The translations under genes were made by a program, and so were the position numbers. From Saprolegnia diclina VS20 (Eukaryota; Oomycota; Saprolegniomycetes; Saprolegniales; Saprolegniaceae): DNA of 64,000 nt. Below are positions 29,637 through 43,494 of this stretch, in pieces. Every line of letters starts with the position of its first letter. Position 1 is the stretch's first letter. The notes beneath the pieces are model-generated. The model saw only the letters and a program-made list of their open reading frames with translations, made no database searches and had not been told where the DNA came from. Location of the stretch: contig NW_008246135.1 of NCBI RefSeq assembly GCF_000281045.1, forward strand, positions 96,680-160,679, given 5' to 3'.

Positions 29637-32600
29637 TTAAGCGACGTACTCGTGGAGCAGCCACATGCAAGCGGCCTCCACGTCCTCTGTCCAGACGTCC
29701 ATGTCGTCGGTGGCTTTGCGACTCAAGGCCGCGACAAGCGATTCAAAATTGGCCTGCGTCTTGAGCGCTGCGTCCACATGCGTCAGCGCGCGGAGGGCGT
29801 CGGCGGCGGCCAAAACGCCGATGTCGTCGTACGCGGTGCTGAGCGACTGGACATAGTCGTCAAACGGCAAGTTGCGCCCGAGGACTTCGTACGGGTCGAC
29901 GCGCATGCGTGGCACCGCGGCAGCGATCGTCTTGTCGTACGCGGTGCGCAGGAGCGGCGGCAAGCGCGCCAATAGCACCTACAAAGGCGTGCTCAGATTC
30001 CATTGCTTTCGCGTACCCGATGAACCTGGGGGGGCGCAAGGGACCCGATCATGTCCTCCTACAAGAACGTATTTCGACAAGTGGCATTCCTGCACATGTG
30101 TACCTCGGGTGTGTCGGACACGAACGAAGCTTGGCTCGACGAGTATGGCACCTCGGACGACTCGAACGAGGCGTGGCTGCTGTACGACGACGTGTGTTTC
30201 TGGGACGCCAACGACGCGGCGCTGGGATTGTTGGATACCTTGGCTGTAGGAATCTACGTTACTGGTGAGTCGTTCAACCATAAACCGTCGAGCGGTACAT
30301 CGGATGTGAACGAACTTTGGCTGTACTGCTGCGAGAGATGCGACGACGCCGTGTCCGACTCGATACCTCGGAGCTCGTGAGAAAGTGCGGCGACCTGTTC
30401 CCTGCTTGGCGCCGTCGTTTTACGTGGCAACACGTCCTCGTCGTCGCTGCCCGGCGACTCGTCGCGGGGAGTAAACTCGACATCAAATAGGTCGGGAGGC
30501 GTCGGCTCGTCGACAGAGGAGGTTGAGGCGCTCGGCTCGTCGGACGCCGTCGCGGTCGCTAATTCTGCACTGGGCAATCGCGCTTCTGTCTCTTCCTTGT
30601 GTGCTGTCCACCGTGTGGCGTCGTTGATGGGCGTATTGGGGATAGGGTTATCGACTTTGCAAACGTCGTTCTCGGGCGTTGTAGGACCCGGGGCGTGGAG
30701 CGTAGCACTGCGTGTTAACGATGTGGCGGACGATGTGTGCGCGGCCGCTCGACGCAGGGCGTACTCTCGGTACGCGGTCTGTAGCACAGCGGCTGCAATG
30801 TGGTGTGCACTAATGTCGGCAGGCGAGACTACGAGCGCTAGCGCTTCAATGGCGGCGGCTTCGCGCGCGATATGCCGCGTCACGAAGCCTTCGACGCTGA
30901 GTTGTTGGTGCATCTGGCGTCGCACCACGTAGCCCCGGATCACGGCTTGGATGGATGTTGCAGCTATCGAACGCACCGAAAATGCGGCGGCGTACATGCT
31001 TAGCGCTGTCTCGATGGACGCGCGCACGACAGTCTCAGCGGCACTGCACAAGACGGCGGTATCTTGCGAGGGATGCTGTCGCACCGCGTTGACCGCAGCC
31101 GCTGCGAGTATCTGCACGACGGCCTCAGCGCCATCTTGACCGTGGCCTCCCAAGAACGCGGCCATCCGGTCTCGCAGCGCAGCGTGTAGACTGTGTGCAT
31201 CCGTCGAGGCCGACCATGCGGCGTGTGCGTTAGCAACGCATTGATCGACGGCGTTTGGGCAGGTGTTAGCAAGGCACTTGAGGACGACTTGGAGAGACTG
31301 GTCCTTGGAAGCGTCGTGAAAGCTCTGAAGCGCAGCGCAGATTCCACGGACAGCTGCGGCGTGCACCGTGCTATGTGGATGACGATCGGTTGTCGCTATT
31401 CGTGTATCCAACGACGCAGCCGTTGCTGTTGGGGCAGCAGACGCGGCTTCTTCTTCGTCATTCGCAACGTTGCTTTCGCCAGAGACGCTGCTTGGCGCCG
31501 CTGTGGCGTCGGCCACCAAATCATCTTGGACTGCATAGAGGGCCTCGTACGACGTGGCGGCAGTGGTACGAAGGGGGGCGGCTTCGTTTGTGGCAGCCAC
31601 CAAGCCTGCTTGTGGGCAGTCGCTGGTGCCGGAGGCGACTGGCGCGCTCTTCCAAGTCGGCAACAATTTTCGCACCAAGTACCCTCGTCCGACTGCTTGA
31701 ATCACCGATGCTGCAAGTTGTTGTATCGCCACGTCCACTCGGCGATACGTTTCAAGCACCGCGTGGCGAGCGTTTGCGAGTAGCCGCTTTCGCACTGCGA
31801 CGCCGCGACTTAGTGCTTGGATTGTTGTCGCTGCGCGGTCGATCACCACCGCCTGCACGAGATCATTGACGTCGTCGTTGCGCAGCTTTGGTAGCACAAT
31901 CTGCTGGCGAACAAGGCAGCCGCGTACGAGGGCTTGAATCGACGTTGCAGCGATCGCTTGGATCCCAGAGTTGGCCGCGTCCCGGGACTGCGCGATCCGG
32001 TTCTTGATACAAGTTGCGCTGGCGAGAGCGAGGCGGGATGCCATGTCGGCTTCGTCCGAGAGCAGCGCCGTACGCGGCGTCATGACGTGGGCATATATGT
32101 AGTCGAGGCAGGCGCCAGTGAGTCGCTCCGACATGCGCGTCGTCAACTGCCACTCGTCATCGACACGATCATGGGTCTTCTCGAGAAACGCATGAGCTAG
32201 GCGACTCGCCATGGCTTCGTCCAGCTGCGTCGAGCGTTCGGCGTCATCACGTCGCCGTCGGTGCAGCCAGTCGATGACCGCACGGGATAGATCCACCGCC
32301 ATTGCATTCTCGTCTGTCAGCACCGTCTCGGTGTGTGCCCGCACGGCAGCACCCAGGGCGAATGTTGATGCTTCGGCGAGGCGCTTTGCCATCTCTACTG
32401 CGTCCGCGGTGGCCAACGAAAGCTGCTGCTGGCGCGACTGCGAGAGGGCGTCCGAGATGGCCTGTGCCAATCGCCATGCCATTTCTCGCTCGCCGCCTTC
32501 GATGCGTCGCGCCACTTCGTACGTCGCCTCCGTCTTGGCCAAATATCGTCGCCAGGCGTGCTGCACGACGTGTGCTGCCATGCTGTGAATGTGACGGGTA

Positions 32601-35600
32601 CTAGTGCGCCGTCGCCGCGACTGGTGTCGCCGGACTACACGCTGGATCTTGCGGCTCGCTCCGTCATAGCCAGCACGCAGTGCAATACAGAGGAGACGAC
32701 ATTGATGGCCGCGCACAATGGCTTGTATGGTAACCGCTGCGCTCGACCGCATGAAGCGCAAGGTTGCAACGTGACGTCGGCACCAAGAGCCTCGGAAAAC
32801 GCGCTGCAGCGTTGCGGCCGCGCATGCGCGGTCCTCTACTTGCATCTACAACCAGTATTACCACGCCAGTATCGATCGCCGCGTGTACCGCCGACGTCAG
32901 CTCGCGCTGTATGTGGTAGCGCGAAATGACGTGCGTGCTGAGGTGTCGGGCGTACACTTGCAGCGCGCGCTGGCGCACGGCAAAGCCTTTGCAAAGCGCT
33001 TGAAGCACACTGGCTGCGACGTGCCGAGCTTCGCGTTGCTGGGCCGCGAGCTGCTTGGCCCGCGGCAAGACCCGGTTGCGACGCACGGAACGGCCTTTCA
33101 CGACTCCTACAAATAGGATCGTCGAATACGTCGCTGGTCCAACAAGTTGTCTGTACCTTGAATGACACTGGCGGCCAAGTGTTTGGCTTCGCGTTGCTGG
33201 GCGGCCAAGAGGTCGTCTCTGGAGATGCGGACCTCGAGTTGCTGTGCAAACTCGAGTGCATGTTCTCGTCGAGCGGATGCGACTTTGGCAATACCTACAT
33301 TGCAGTTATGAGTCGTAGCATGGAACTCTCGCCACGTACTTGGCTCTCGCGGCAGCTCCGAGGAATCGGCCGGTGCGGTTGGTAGAGGCAGCGAAGGAAT
33401 CTCGGGTGTACGCGCGGGCACCTCGACAGCAACGGCACTGGCCTTCTCGGCGTCAATCCAGCGTTGGGTTTCTGCATACTGAGCTTCCAACGCGACCTGC
33501 GCCGCGCTAGCGCTCGCCTGCGCCGCATCCGCCTTGGCCATCTCTTCCTCTGCAATGAGCGCCTTGGCCTTGGCTTCGCGCTGAGCCAAGAGTGCTTTGA
33601 CCTTCTCCGCTTCCTGAAGCGCTCGTAGCGCTCGGGCTTTCTCCACATCGTTGAGTGCAAGGAGCTGCTTCGTCTGCGCTTCCATTTGGGCCAGTCGCTG
33701 CTTGAAGGCCGCGGCTTCGGCTTGGGCCGCAGCTTGCTTGGCCTCGGCATCGCGCAACGCGGCTTCGGCTTTGGCCCGCGCAGCTTCTTGATAGGCAAGA
33801 AGATCGCGCGTTTCAGCTTCGCGCACCGCAAGCTCTCGCTTGGCTTCGTCGAGTAATCGGCGCTCTTGGGCGCGAATCGCAAGTTCGCGTCGCGTCGCCT
33901 CCAGCTGCTGCGCCTCGCGCATTTGCGCCTCGCGCATCTGGCGCCGGTAAGCAACAAACCACCTCCGCACGAGATACATGCGCACAATGGACTGGATCAC
34001 GATGACGCAGTGTAGCCGGTAGCGCTCGGCCCGCGTCGGCGACGGTGCTCCCCAAGCAGCCCGGGCTCGCGGCAGGCGTCGTCGCACACGGTGTCCGCGG
34101 TAGTGGGCTTGGAGCTTACGCGCCGCGACGTCGTGTATTCGTTGCATCTCGAGCTGTTGGCGATGTTGCTTGGTGATCTCGTGGGGCCGAGTATCCGTAT
34201 TGGTACTGTCCGTCTCGACTGATTGCCGGAGCCGCTTGAGGTATTCGATGTGCGACACGCGTGGTGGCAGGCCCGTGGTGCTGGAAAGCTCGATTTGGTG
34301 GGCAAGCGTAGCCCGCGCCTGCGGTCGCCGGACGTCGACGCGCTCCATACGCACAGCTGGCGACGGTGCTTGAAACACTTCGACAATCTCCTCGTCCGAG
34401 TCCGAGTCGAAAAGGTTCGTTGTGATCGTCGTTTGCTGTGACGCCGATGGCCGAAGTTGGGCTTCGGACGACGCGGCCGATGGGGCATCCAAGTGCACCT
34501 TGCTGCGTAATGAAGGCATCGGAACAGAGCGCGTCGACTGCTTGTGCGGCGGTGCAGCGATATGGGCACTGGTGGGTCGTCGACTGTACGGAGGTGGCGG
34601 CGATTGTCGGTCCGGGGGCGCGACTTTAAACGCCGACGCAGCCGCTTCTGCCGCCGGGCCTTTGGCTTTCAAAAAAGCCGCAAACGTCGGTTGCTTGGGC
34701 GGCGACGGCGCGCGGTCGTGCCAGCGTCGACCTGCCGTATCCGGCGGAGGTCGCTTCCTCGACGCCGTTGTCGGTCGCGTTGCTTTGGACGGCTGTGTTG
34801 GCTTGTAGGAATGCGCCGTGTCGGCCGCCGGTGCGACGTGACGGCGATGCGACCGCGGTGGGGCAGTCCTACGTTTTGCTTAGCATGCCAAGCGTGCGTC
34901 ATGACGGTCGTACTCGACAGGCAATGGTGCGGTAGCGTGTTTCTACGCCAAAAACTCAAAATCACTCGATCCGAGAGCACGTTCGTACCTTCTTGGCAGC
35001 ATCGTACGAGGTCTTAAACGTCTTCCAGAGATTCCCGTTATTCTCCTTGTACTTGAAGACCATTTGCAGAGCTTTCTTGTACCACTGGACGCCACTTCTT
35101 ACCTATCTATTGTGGGAAGTTGCGTTTTACCTGGAGACTGGCGTCGCCCCGTGCGTTAAACTCCATCTCGACCGCCAAGTTATGATATGCAATGGCCAAC
35201 GCGACGATCTTCTCTTCGCGGGACTGCGCGTCGAGGACGTCGCCGCCCATATCGCTTGTGACGAGCTCTTCTTGTGCATGAAAAATGGCCGACTGCGCAT
35301 GCTCGAGGGCCACGTCATGACTAGCAACAATCAAGTGGCCTCCAATACGACGTCGATGTAGCGTACCGGCCGAGCTGGGACTGGATCGCACACAGGTTCA
35401 AGTGCGTCACCGAGAGATTGCGAACGCTGGGCGTCGATGCACCGAGAGACGCGGCTTCCGAGAGGTACTTAAGCGCGGTCTTGAGCTTGTGGAGGCTACA
35501 CGATCGGCTCATGCACCAAGGGGAGATGTCTGGAGCGTACCGCCGGTAGTAGCACCCAAGGTTGTTGTACGTCAAGATACGCAGCGACTCGGGCGACGCA

Positions 35601-35932
35601 AACTTGCCGGGCTTGGTGAGTGCGTCGGCCTTGAGGAGGAGGTCGAGGCAGAGCTCGTGGGCGCCGGATGCGAGCTGCTCCATCGCGTGCTGATTGTACA
35701 GGAGCACGACGTCTTGGAACATCTTGCACACGTCGTCATGCTACACGCGCATGCTATGCCATGACATGATATAAGGAAGGTCTACCTCGGGGCCTAGCAT
35801 GCGTCGCTTGAGGAAGAGCCCTTGCTCCAAGCACCCGAGCGCTTCAAGGTCGAGCTGCTTGCTCTGGAGCGTCGCGACCATGCTGTCCATCATGTCGAGC
35901 AAGGTAGTCGTCGCTTCCATCGTCGTCGCCAT
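29637..35932 (-). CDS. Large TPR plus multi-IQ-motif coiled-coil protein
   Basis: All visible exons join in frame, giving one gene of roughly 1,800-1,900 aa. The start MATTMEATTTLLDMMDSMVA is at 35932. The N-terminal part is tetratricopeptide-like (LRILTYNNLGCYYRR; LNLCAIQSQLGRHDVALEHA; IVALAIAYHNLAVEMEFNAR; WYKKALQMVFKYKEN). A Pro-rich linker and a long Ala/Glu coiled coil follow (33450-33960). About thirteen IQ motifs are spread over 34130-30800, for example AARKLQAHYRGHRVRRRL, AASVIQAVGRGYLVRKLL and AATSIQAVIRGYVVRRQM. An acidic Ser-rich stretch precedes the C-terminal helical region (EDMIGSLAPPQVLLARLPPL ... CMWLLHEYVA). IQ motifs bind calmodulin or EF-hand light chains, so a Ca2+-responsive scaffold is likely. 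A flagellar or basal-body role is speculation. The joins at about 35100 and 30260 are the least certain. Confidence 0.72.
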
Positions 35933-36319
35933 GGCGCATGGGCGGGCGGGCGGTCGGCGCGGGCTTGCTGCGGTGATCGTTACTTGCCGTTTCCGCGGAA
36001 ACCGAATAATCCCGTGCAAAGCCCATACGTATGCATTTATAGAGGTTTCAATGACCAGATTATGGCTGAAAACGCGCTCCACTGTGCTGCAGGCGTCTAT
36101 CGGTGCTGTGTTCAGCCCCGAGGAGTAGAGCTCATGTAGCGTAGCTCGTCGTCTCAACGATCTAGTGCTTGCTGACGACCATTGCATCGAGTTAAAGTAC
36201 GATGTCAAGCCCGAGGTTGAGGTCGCGTTGACGACCAGTAAATTGCTGAATCGGGTCCATGCCAATCACGGTGTTGGGTTTGAGCAATAAATTGATTTTT
36301 GCATTGTCCAGCCGTCGCG
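35933..36319. other. Divergent intergenic region, TPR-IQ gene and OSGEP
   Basis: No gene seen in 387 bp; it serves as a bidirectional promoter region. AT-rich AATAAATTGATTTTT lies at 36285, about 30 bp upstream of the OSGEP start. Confidence 0.4.
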
Positions 36320-37697
<1,378 letters not shown>

Positions 37698-38733
37698 GCG
37701 CTCGGTCTCCGCGTACTGCGGCGTGACAGCATCGTAGACGACATTGGCCGTCAGAACAACACCCAGAGGCGTGTCGACCTACAAGCGAATATAGGATGCT
37801 GCGTCGCTTGCTGGCGTCCGTGTCGTACCGTCATGTCATCCGTCTTTGGGGGTTGAAGGAGCTACAAACCACTGATGTTACTGGCGACGCGAGGTCCGGG
37901 GCGATGGCGTACCGTTTGCAGCTCGCTGTGCTCGGCGTGGCGTGTCTCGTAGTCGCGGAGTACGTACGTCGTGTCAAAGCTGTGATAGTAGCGCGCATCG
38001 TGGAGCTTGACGCACTAGTCAGACCCTTGGTAGTCATTGTATCCAGCGATATGAAGATGGCAATACCTTGTTGTCGACGCGGGCAAAGAAGCGGCACAGA
38101 ATGAGAAAGCCAAACGGCATGACGCGCTACATCGTGGCATGTGCATATGAGGTCGGAGATGCTGCGCGTACGAGCTTGACACTGCACTCGACGTCGCCGA
38201 GGTCACGCACGTCGTCTAGATGCAGTCCGTGATTGCACGCAAGACGCTGCCGGCGACAGACCTTCAAAGAGGATGACGTCGTCGTAAAAGAGGATGGCGG
38301 CGTGTTCGCGCAGCCGATCGAGTGGCAGCGTCTCGCATGTCGACTGCGGCGTCACGTGCTAGAACATGCCCCCGCGATAAGCAACGCATGGCGCAGAATG
38401 ATGGCGTACCTCGGGATGCGTCCCGCGGTACGCGCACGAGTACGTAACGTCGAATGCGGTGGCCTCGACGTGGTGCGCGTCTCGCTGGGCGGTCGCCCAC
38501 GTCGCGAGCGCGTCTTCCGCGCAAAAGGCCACGCGCCAGCCCGACGCCTCGTGCGTCGCCTGCAAGAGGTTGTCACCAAAGAGCATTTCGGGCAGCGGTA
38601 CGTGCGGCAAGTGGAAGCGGTCGCTCATGGCCGACCGCGCAGTCGAGCTCAGCGCGCCACGCTTGGTGGTCTCGAACGTCCATCCAGCGTACGCAAACAC
38701 ATGGCGGCCGTCGACCACCGCTGGCTGGGCCAT

Positions 38734-39334
38734 GGTCGTTTCGTGGCAAATCTCAACAGTGTCTTTGAGTGTCGCTTGGCCAAGATACTGTTGCCCATGA
38801 CGTGGCGGTCCACCAGAGGCCAGTGTCGTGGAGGCAATATTGCGATCTTCGCTTCGTCTCGTCGCGGCCCAACCACGCATTTGCTTACTTTACACACTGC
38901 TTGCATGTGTCTACCTGTCGAGCGCCGTCTTTGAGGGCGACTTGCCTTTGCTCGTACTTAGAGAATAACAGTACAAGATAATACTAGAGGACAGTCGTTC
39001 AGAAGGTGTGTTCGCAGCTTACTCGCAATGTCGGAGCCGCACCACAGAGCATCCTCAGTAGCACACCTTGGCGCCAAGTCGGGGTCATGCCAAAGGGCAA
39101 GCTGCCTCGACCGACAGCCCATTGCCGGATTACCGTACACCACGGCCACTCTTGGTGTTGGATCGTGGCTGCAGATTTCGAAATCGACAAAGTCCGCAAT
39201 CGCTGACGTGATCCGCGCTGGCGTGCGCCAATCACATGGCAGCAGACTGCGTATACAGCAACGTACGAACGAGTTGTGGGGCGAGTGGCCGGCAGCGCAC
39301 GGACGCTTCAGAGATCAATCTTCCGCGCCTCGCC
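38734..39334. other. Divergent intergenic region, TIP41 and DGAT2 copy 1
   Basis: About 600 bp without supported genes. Open frames here are short and lack family resemblance. Confidence 0.4.
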
Positions 39335-40358
39335 ATGCAGCGCTACGCCATGGCGCTGACCTTTTACGCGCTCTGGGTCGGCTCCATCTTTCTCTTTCAA
39401 GGCGCCGTGCTCACACTTCTCTGGAGTGCACACTACCGGTGGCATGTCGTCGCCTTCTACGTCGCGTACGCCTCGTGGCGCTACCTCTCACCTCTCGACA
39501 CGTGGCCGCTCGCGCAGCGTTGGATGTTGCGCATGAACGCAGCGTGCCAGTACTTTCCGTCGCGGGCCGTGGTCTTTGAGAAGGGTGCCACCGCGCCGCC
39601 GCCCGACACGAAGGCCATGCTGGCCTACCACCCCCATGGCATCCTTGCCTGCGGCTGGTAAGACATCCTATAGCACTAAGAACCTAGTCGAGGCTGATGC
39701 GCTGGTGTAGGGTCGCCAACGGCTTTGCCGACTCCGTGTTTGCGCCGTCCCAGATTTCCTGGCTTGTCTCGGAGCTGCTCTTTCTCATGCCACCGATCGC
39801 CAACATCATCTCGTGGTTTGGCTGCGGTCCCGTGCACCGCGTGAACTTTGAGGCGCTTGCAAAGCGGGGTCGCAACCTCGCGCTCATTCCCGGCGGGTTC
39901 GAAGAAGCGACCATCTACGCCTTTGGAAAGCACCGCGTGTATCTCAAGGAGCGCAAGGGCTTTATCAAGCTCGCGCTCCAGTACGGCTACAAGGTAGTTG
40001 TCTCTCGACTCTATTGCTTTACGAGGCAACCGAGTAGGTCTACCCAGTCTACACATTTGGGGAAGAGCGCACGTATCTCGCTTTCCAGCCAGGTCTGCGT
40101 TTTCGCCTCGCGCTCAACCGGTTTAAATTGCCCGGCGCGCTCTTCCGAGGCCTCTGGTGGTGCTTCTTCCTCCCGTTTGCGTCACAGACAATGACAACGG
40201 TGGTTGGTGCGCCGATGCAGCTACCGACGCTGCCGTCGCCGACGCCGGACGATGTGCGCAAGTACCACGACGCGTACATGGAAGCCCTCAACGCGCTGTT
40301 TGAGCGCCACAAGGCAGCGTACGCCCACGACCCCAACGAGACGCTGACGTTCTTTTAA
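39335..40358 (+). CDS. DGAT2-family acyltransferase, tandem copy 1
   Basis: An ER-bound diacylglycerol/monoacylglycerol acyltransferase making triacylglycerol from acyl-CoA. Three exons, about 310 aa. The N-terminus MQRYAMALTFYALWVGSIFL holds the membrane hairpin (two hydrophobic stretches up to residue about 50). The catalytic motif is AYHPHGILACGW (HPHG). Downstream are ALIPGGFEEATIYAFGKHRV and RKGFIKLALQYGYKVYPVYT followed by FGEE, all diagnostic for DGAT2. The C-terminus is HDPNETLTFF. Intron 1 splits the Trp codon of CGW (39659-39709) and intron 2 follows GYK (39994-40038). Both positions are shared with the other two copies. The enzyme could also act on monoacylglycerol or wax alcohols. 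Confidence 0.9.
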
Positions 40359-41605
40359 CGAACGAGTCCAGGCACGGTATAGCTGTCCTCGCAACACCGA
40401 GACTTCACAAGAGATGTCCCGCTCTTGGCTGCTAAATGTCTTGCTACTCGGCTATTACTTGAAGGGGCATGAGTTTCTATGGATGCAGCGGGAAGAGGTT
40501 GGCTCTGGTCCACGCGCGGTAGAGTGGACTGATATCACCCAATGTTTTCGAGCTCAACAACTCGACTACGCCACGCAGAGGTCGACAGAAGAGCGAGCTA
40601 CGTCGGCACGAGTGCGATCAGCCGCCACACGGTTCCCACCCGACCATGCGCAGGATTCTTCGTGCCCCTGTTGGATCCAACACAAACGGAGCGTCGTCGG
40701 GTCACCTTAGCTTGAAGGCAAGGCAAGTTTGAAAAAAATCGGCTGAAGTTTTCAGCGACCTGGCGCCAACAGGCAGCGCAAGGAACCGCTTCATCGATAG
40801 ACGGACTGCGTGTCGTCGCGGCTTGTCGCGTTGACAAACCCAGACGCCGCGAGCTACGTCATGGCCACGACGCGGCCTCGGCGCCAGCGTGATGCAATGT
40901 CCAGTGCTCTTTGGGATTGGGCCGCGTATGGACGGCTACGAGGAGGACCATGTACCATCATCACACCGTACGTCGACTCGACACGCGACGCATGATCACT
41001 TGCGATATCCCATAGATCCACGAGAGACAGTGCCGAATCAGCCTACATTGTCGGGCGTGGCTGCTTGTGCCATGCGTGTCATTGATGATAACGTTGCGTT
41101 AGCCTACGTGGCAACTTCCGTAGCCTAGACTGTAGCTTACAAAGAACAAATAAGTACTTATGTGCTTATTTCATTAGGACTTCGCCGACACACTAAAAGC
41201 AGAGAAATGCCATTCGTTAGGCGCAAGGACTGGCCGAACGCTAGGATACTTCCAAGACAGCTGATTTGACGCACACTATTTTAGCGACCTTGCCGTTCAT
41301 GCGTTGCTCGCGTGCCTGGTATTTTCATCATGCATGCAAGCCCGTGCTTGGTATATATATACGAGGTGCACTGCGTCCAACGCGGTGCCATAAGAACAAA
41401 GCCGCTCGGAGAGAGCAATGCTCGACCGGATAGGAAGAACACTATTATTGAAATGTGATATAGTGTAGAGTGGCCGACGGCGCGCGTCTGTCACCCCTGG
41501 CGGCTTGTTGACACTCGATTCGTCAACAAGGGTGAACAAGGGTCATGGGCGCGGCTTCGTAGCTCATTCTGGTATTTCCTTCGCTTCGGCCAACCTGTCC
41601 AGACA
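40359..41605. other. Intergenic region between DGAT2 copies 1 and 2
   Basis: About 1.25 kb without a supported gene. It holds a TATATATATACG run at 41352-41363, about 245 bp upstream of copy 2, and a small inverted repeat AAATAAG ... CTTATTT near 41148-41172. Confidence 0.4.
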
Positions 41606-42639
41606 ATGCTGCAGTACTTGATGTACGCCGTGTTCTACTCGGTCTGGGTCGGGTCACTTCTCTGCTTTTACCTCGCGCTCGCGGCCATCGTGGTCACGGA
41701 CCTCCGCTTCTACCTCATCCCGTTCTTCGCCATCTACTACAGCTACCGCTACTTCATCTCGCCGCTGGCGCCGTGGCCGGCCGCCCAAGCATTTGCGTAC
41801 AAGATGTTCAAGACGCACCAGTATTTTACCGAGCAAAAGGTCGTCTTCGAGGACAACATGGGCGCACCGGCTGCCGACTCGAAGGCGCTACTTGCCTACC
41901 ACCCCCACGGCGTTCTTAGCTGCGGCTGGTACGATTCTTTCTCTTTAAATTTGCGGAAAGACTCATATCTTATTGCATAGGACGACCAACGGCATTGGCT
42001 GCGAGACGTTTGCGCCGTCCAAGATCCAATGGCTTGTCTCGGACGTGCTCTTCAACCTTCCGGTGATGGGCGACATGATCTCGTGGGCGGGATGCGGCCC
42101 CGCCGGCAAGGAAAACTTTTCCAAGCTCTGCGGCCAGGGCAGCAACATTGCGCTCATTCCCGGAGGCTACGAAGAGGCGACGACGTACAACTACGGCAAG
42201 CACCAAGTCTACTTGAAGAACCGCAAGGGTTTTATCAAGCTCGCGCTCAAGCACGGCTACAAGGTGCGCCCGGGCCTTTTTTTTAGTTTGGGTTTTGGTG
42301 GATTGAAAGTCATTTTAGGTCTACCCCGTGTACACGTTTGGTGAAGAACTCACGTACACGACGGTCAACCAACTGCTCAAGTTCCGTCTCTGGCTCAACT
42401 CGTGGAAGATTCCTGGCGTCGTCTTCCGCGGCAAGTGGTGGTGCTCGGTCCTCCCGCATGACGAGAACGCGCTCGTGACCGTCGTCGGCAAGCCCCTCGA
42501 GCTGCCGCTCATCGAACACCCGACGTGGGAGCAGGTCGAGAAGCACCACGCCGAGTATATGACCAAGCTCCAAGAGCTCTTTGACAAGCACAAGGGCGAG
42601 TACGCCAAGGACCCCAAGGCCACTTTGCACTTTTTGTAA
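41606..42639 (+). CDS. DGAT2-family acyltransferase, tandem copy 2
   Basis: Same three-exon layout as copy 1. The start is MLQYLMYAVFYSVWVGSLLC, with an N-terminal hydrophobic hairpin. The catalytic motif is LLAYHPHGVLSCGW. Then come ALIPGGYEEATTYNYGKHQV, RKGFIKLALKHGYKVYPVYT and FGEELTYTTVNQLLKF. It ends DPKATLHFL. Intron 1 is at about 41930-41980 and intron 2 at about 42264-42319. The paralogue shows clear divergence from copies 1 and 3 outside the motifs, so the tandem array is not very recent. Acceptor specificity cannot be read from sequence. Confidence 0.9.
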
Positions 42640-43494
42640 TTACTTGTCGAAATGCAAACACTGTATGTGAGATCATCCACTGGTTCAACATCGAAAGTCC
42701 CCCTTGTCGTGCTGGAAGAAGGGACGTGCATCGCACGCACGTTCGCCGCGCTTTCGAGGTGCGTGACCAATGGACCGACGCTGGTCGTGGGCTCGTGTCG
42801 CTCCCACGTGGCCATAAGTAGCGCCAAATTTGACTACATTTCCTGGTTCAAGGGCAAAAAGGGGCGCGTCGGCCCGTGGGAGGTGCATCGTCACATGCGC
42901 AGGCAAGGACGCGGTGGCCATCTCTCTGTCGACGCGGCCTCGGCTTGCGTCACGGTTGACGGAAACACCCACGGACGAATTTGGCGATCTTTCGGTATGT
43001 ATCATATCTGTCTCATTTGAGACGGAAACAACCGAGTGCTCATCATAGCCGATGTTTGAAGCAGGGGCATGCTCGGCTTGTAGGTGCAGCAAAATATGCG
43101 CGCGGATCGACTCGTGAGTGACTAAGATATCCAGCACTTCGCACCGTCATAGCAAACTATGGAGCCCATTCCAGCCACTCCAGCGGTGTACCTGATGTGA
43201 TTTGTTGAGTGCGGGGTGCAGCCACCGAGAGCACGCCTCAAACAGCTAATAGCCCTTGCGCTGGGTCATATGATGCACAGACTAAGCTTAGCGCATGGCG
43301 ATGTGTACTACAAGACGACATGCTCCTCGTTCTCTCCGCAAATCGCCGCGGTGTCCAGCTCTGTCCCAACAATAAGACACTTGAGAGAAATCGGGCTCGT
43401 GCAAGCGAAGTTCGAAGCGCATTTCCACGCCGTGCTGATGTTTCGTGATCATCCGGGCGCCCGCAGACGAGCAACCGGTTGCCCACTCTGCAAG
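42640..43494. other. Intergenic region between DGAT2 copies 2 and 3
   Basis: About 855 bp, no supported gene. A minus-strand open frame at 42685-43137 has no recognisable domain. Confidence 0.4.

Noticed and set aside
41148..41172. Small AT-rich inverted repeat as a terminator or origin
   Set aside because: Arms of about 7 bp in AT-rich DNA are expected by chance and nothing else supports a function.
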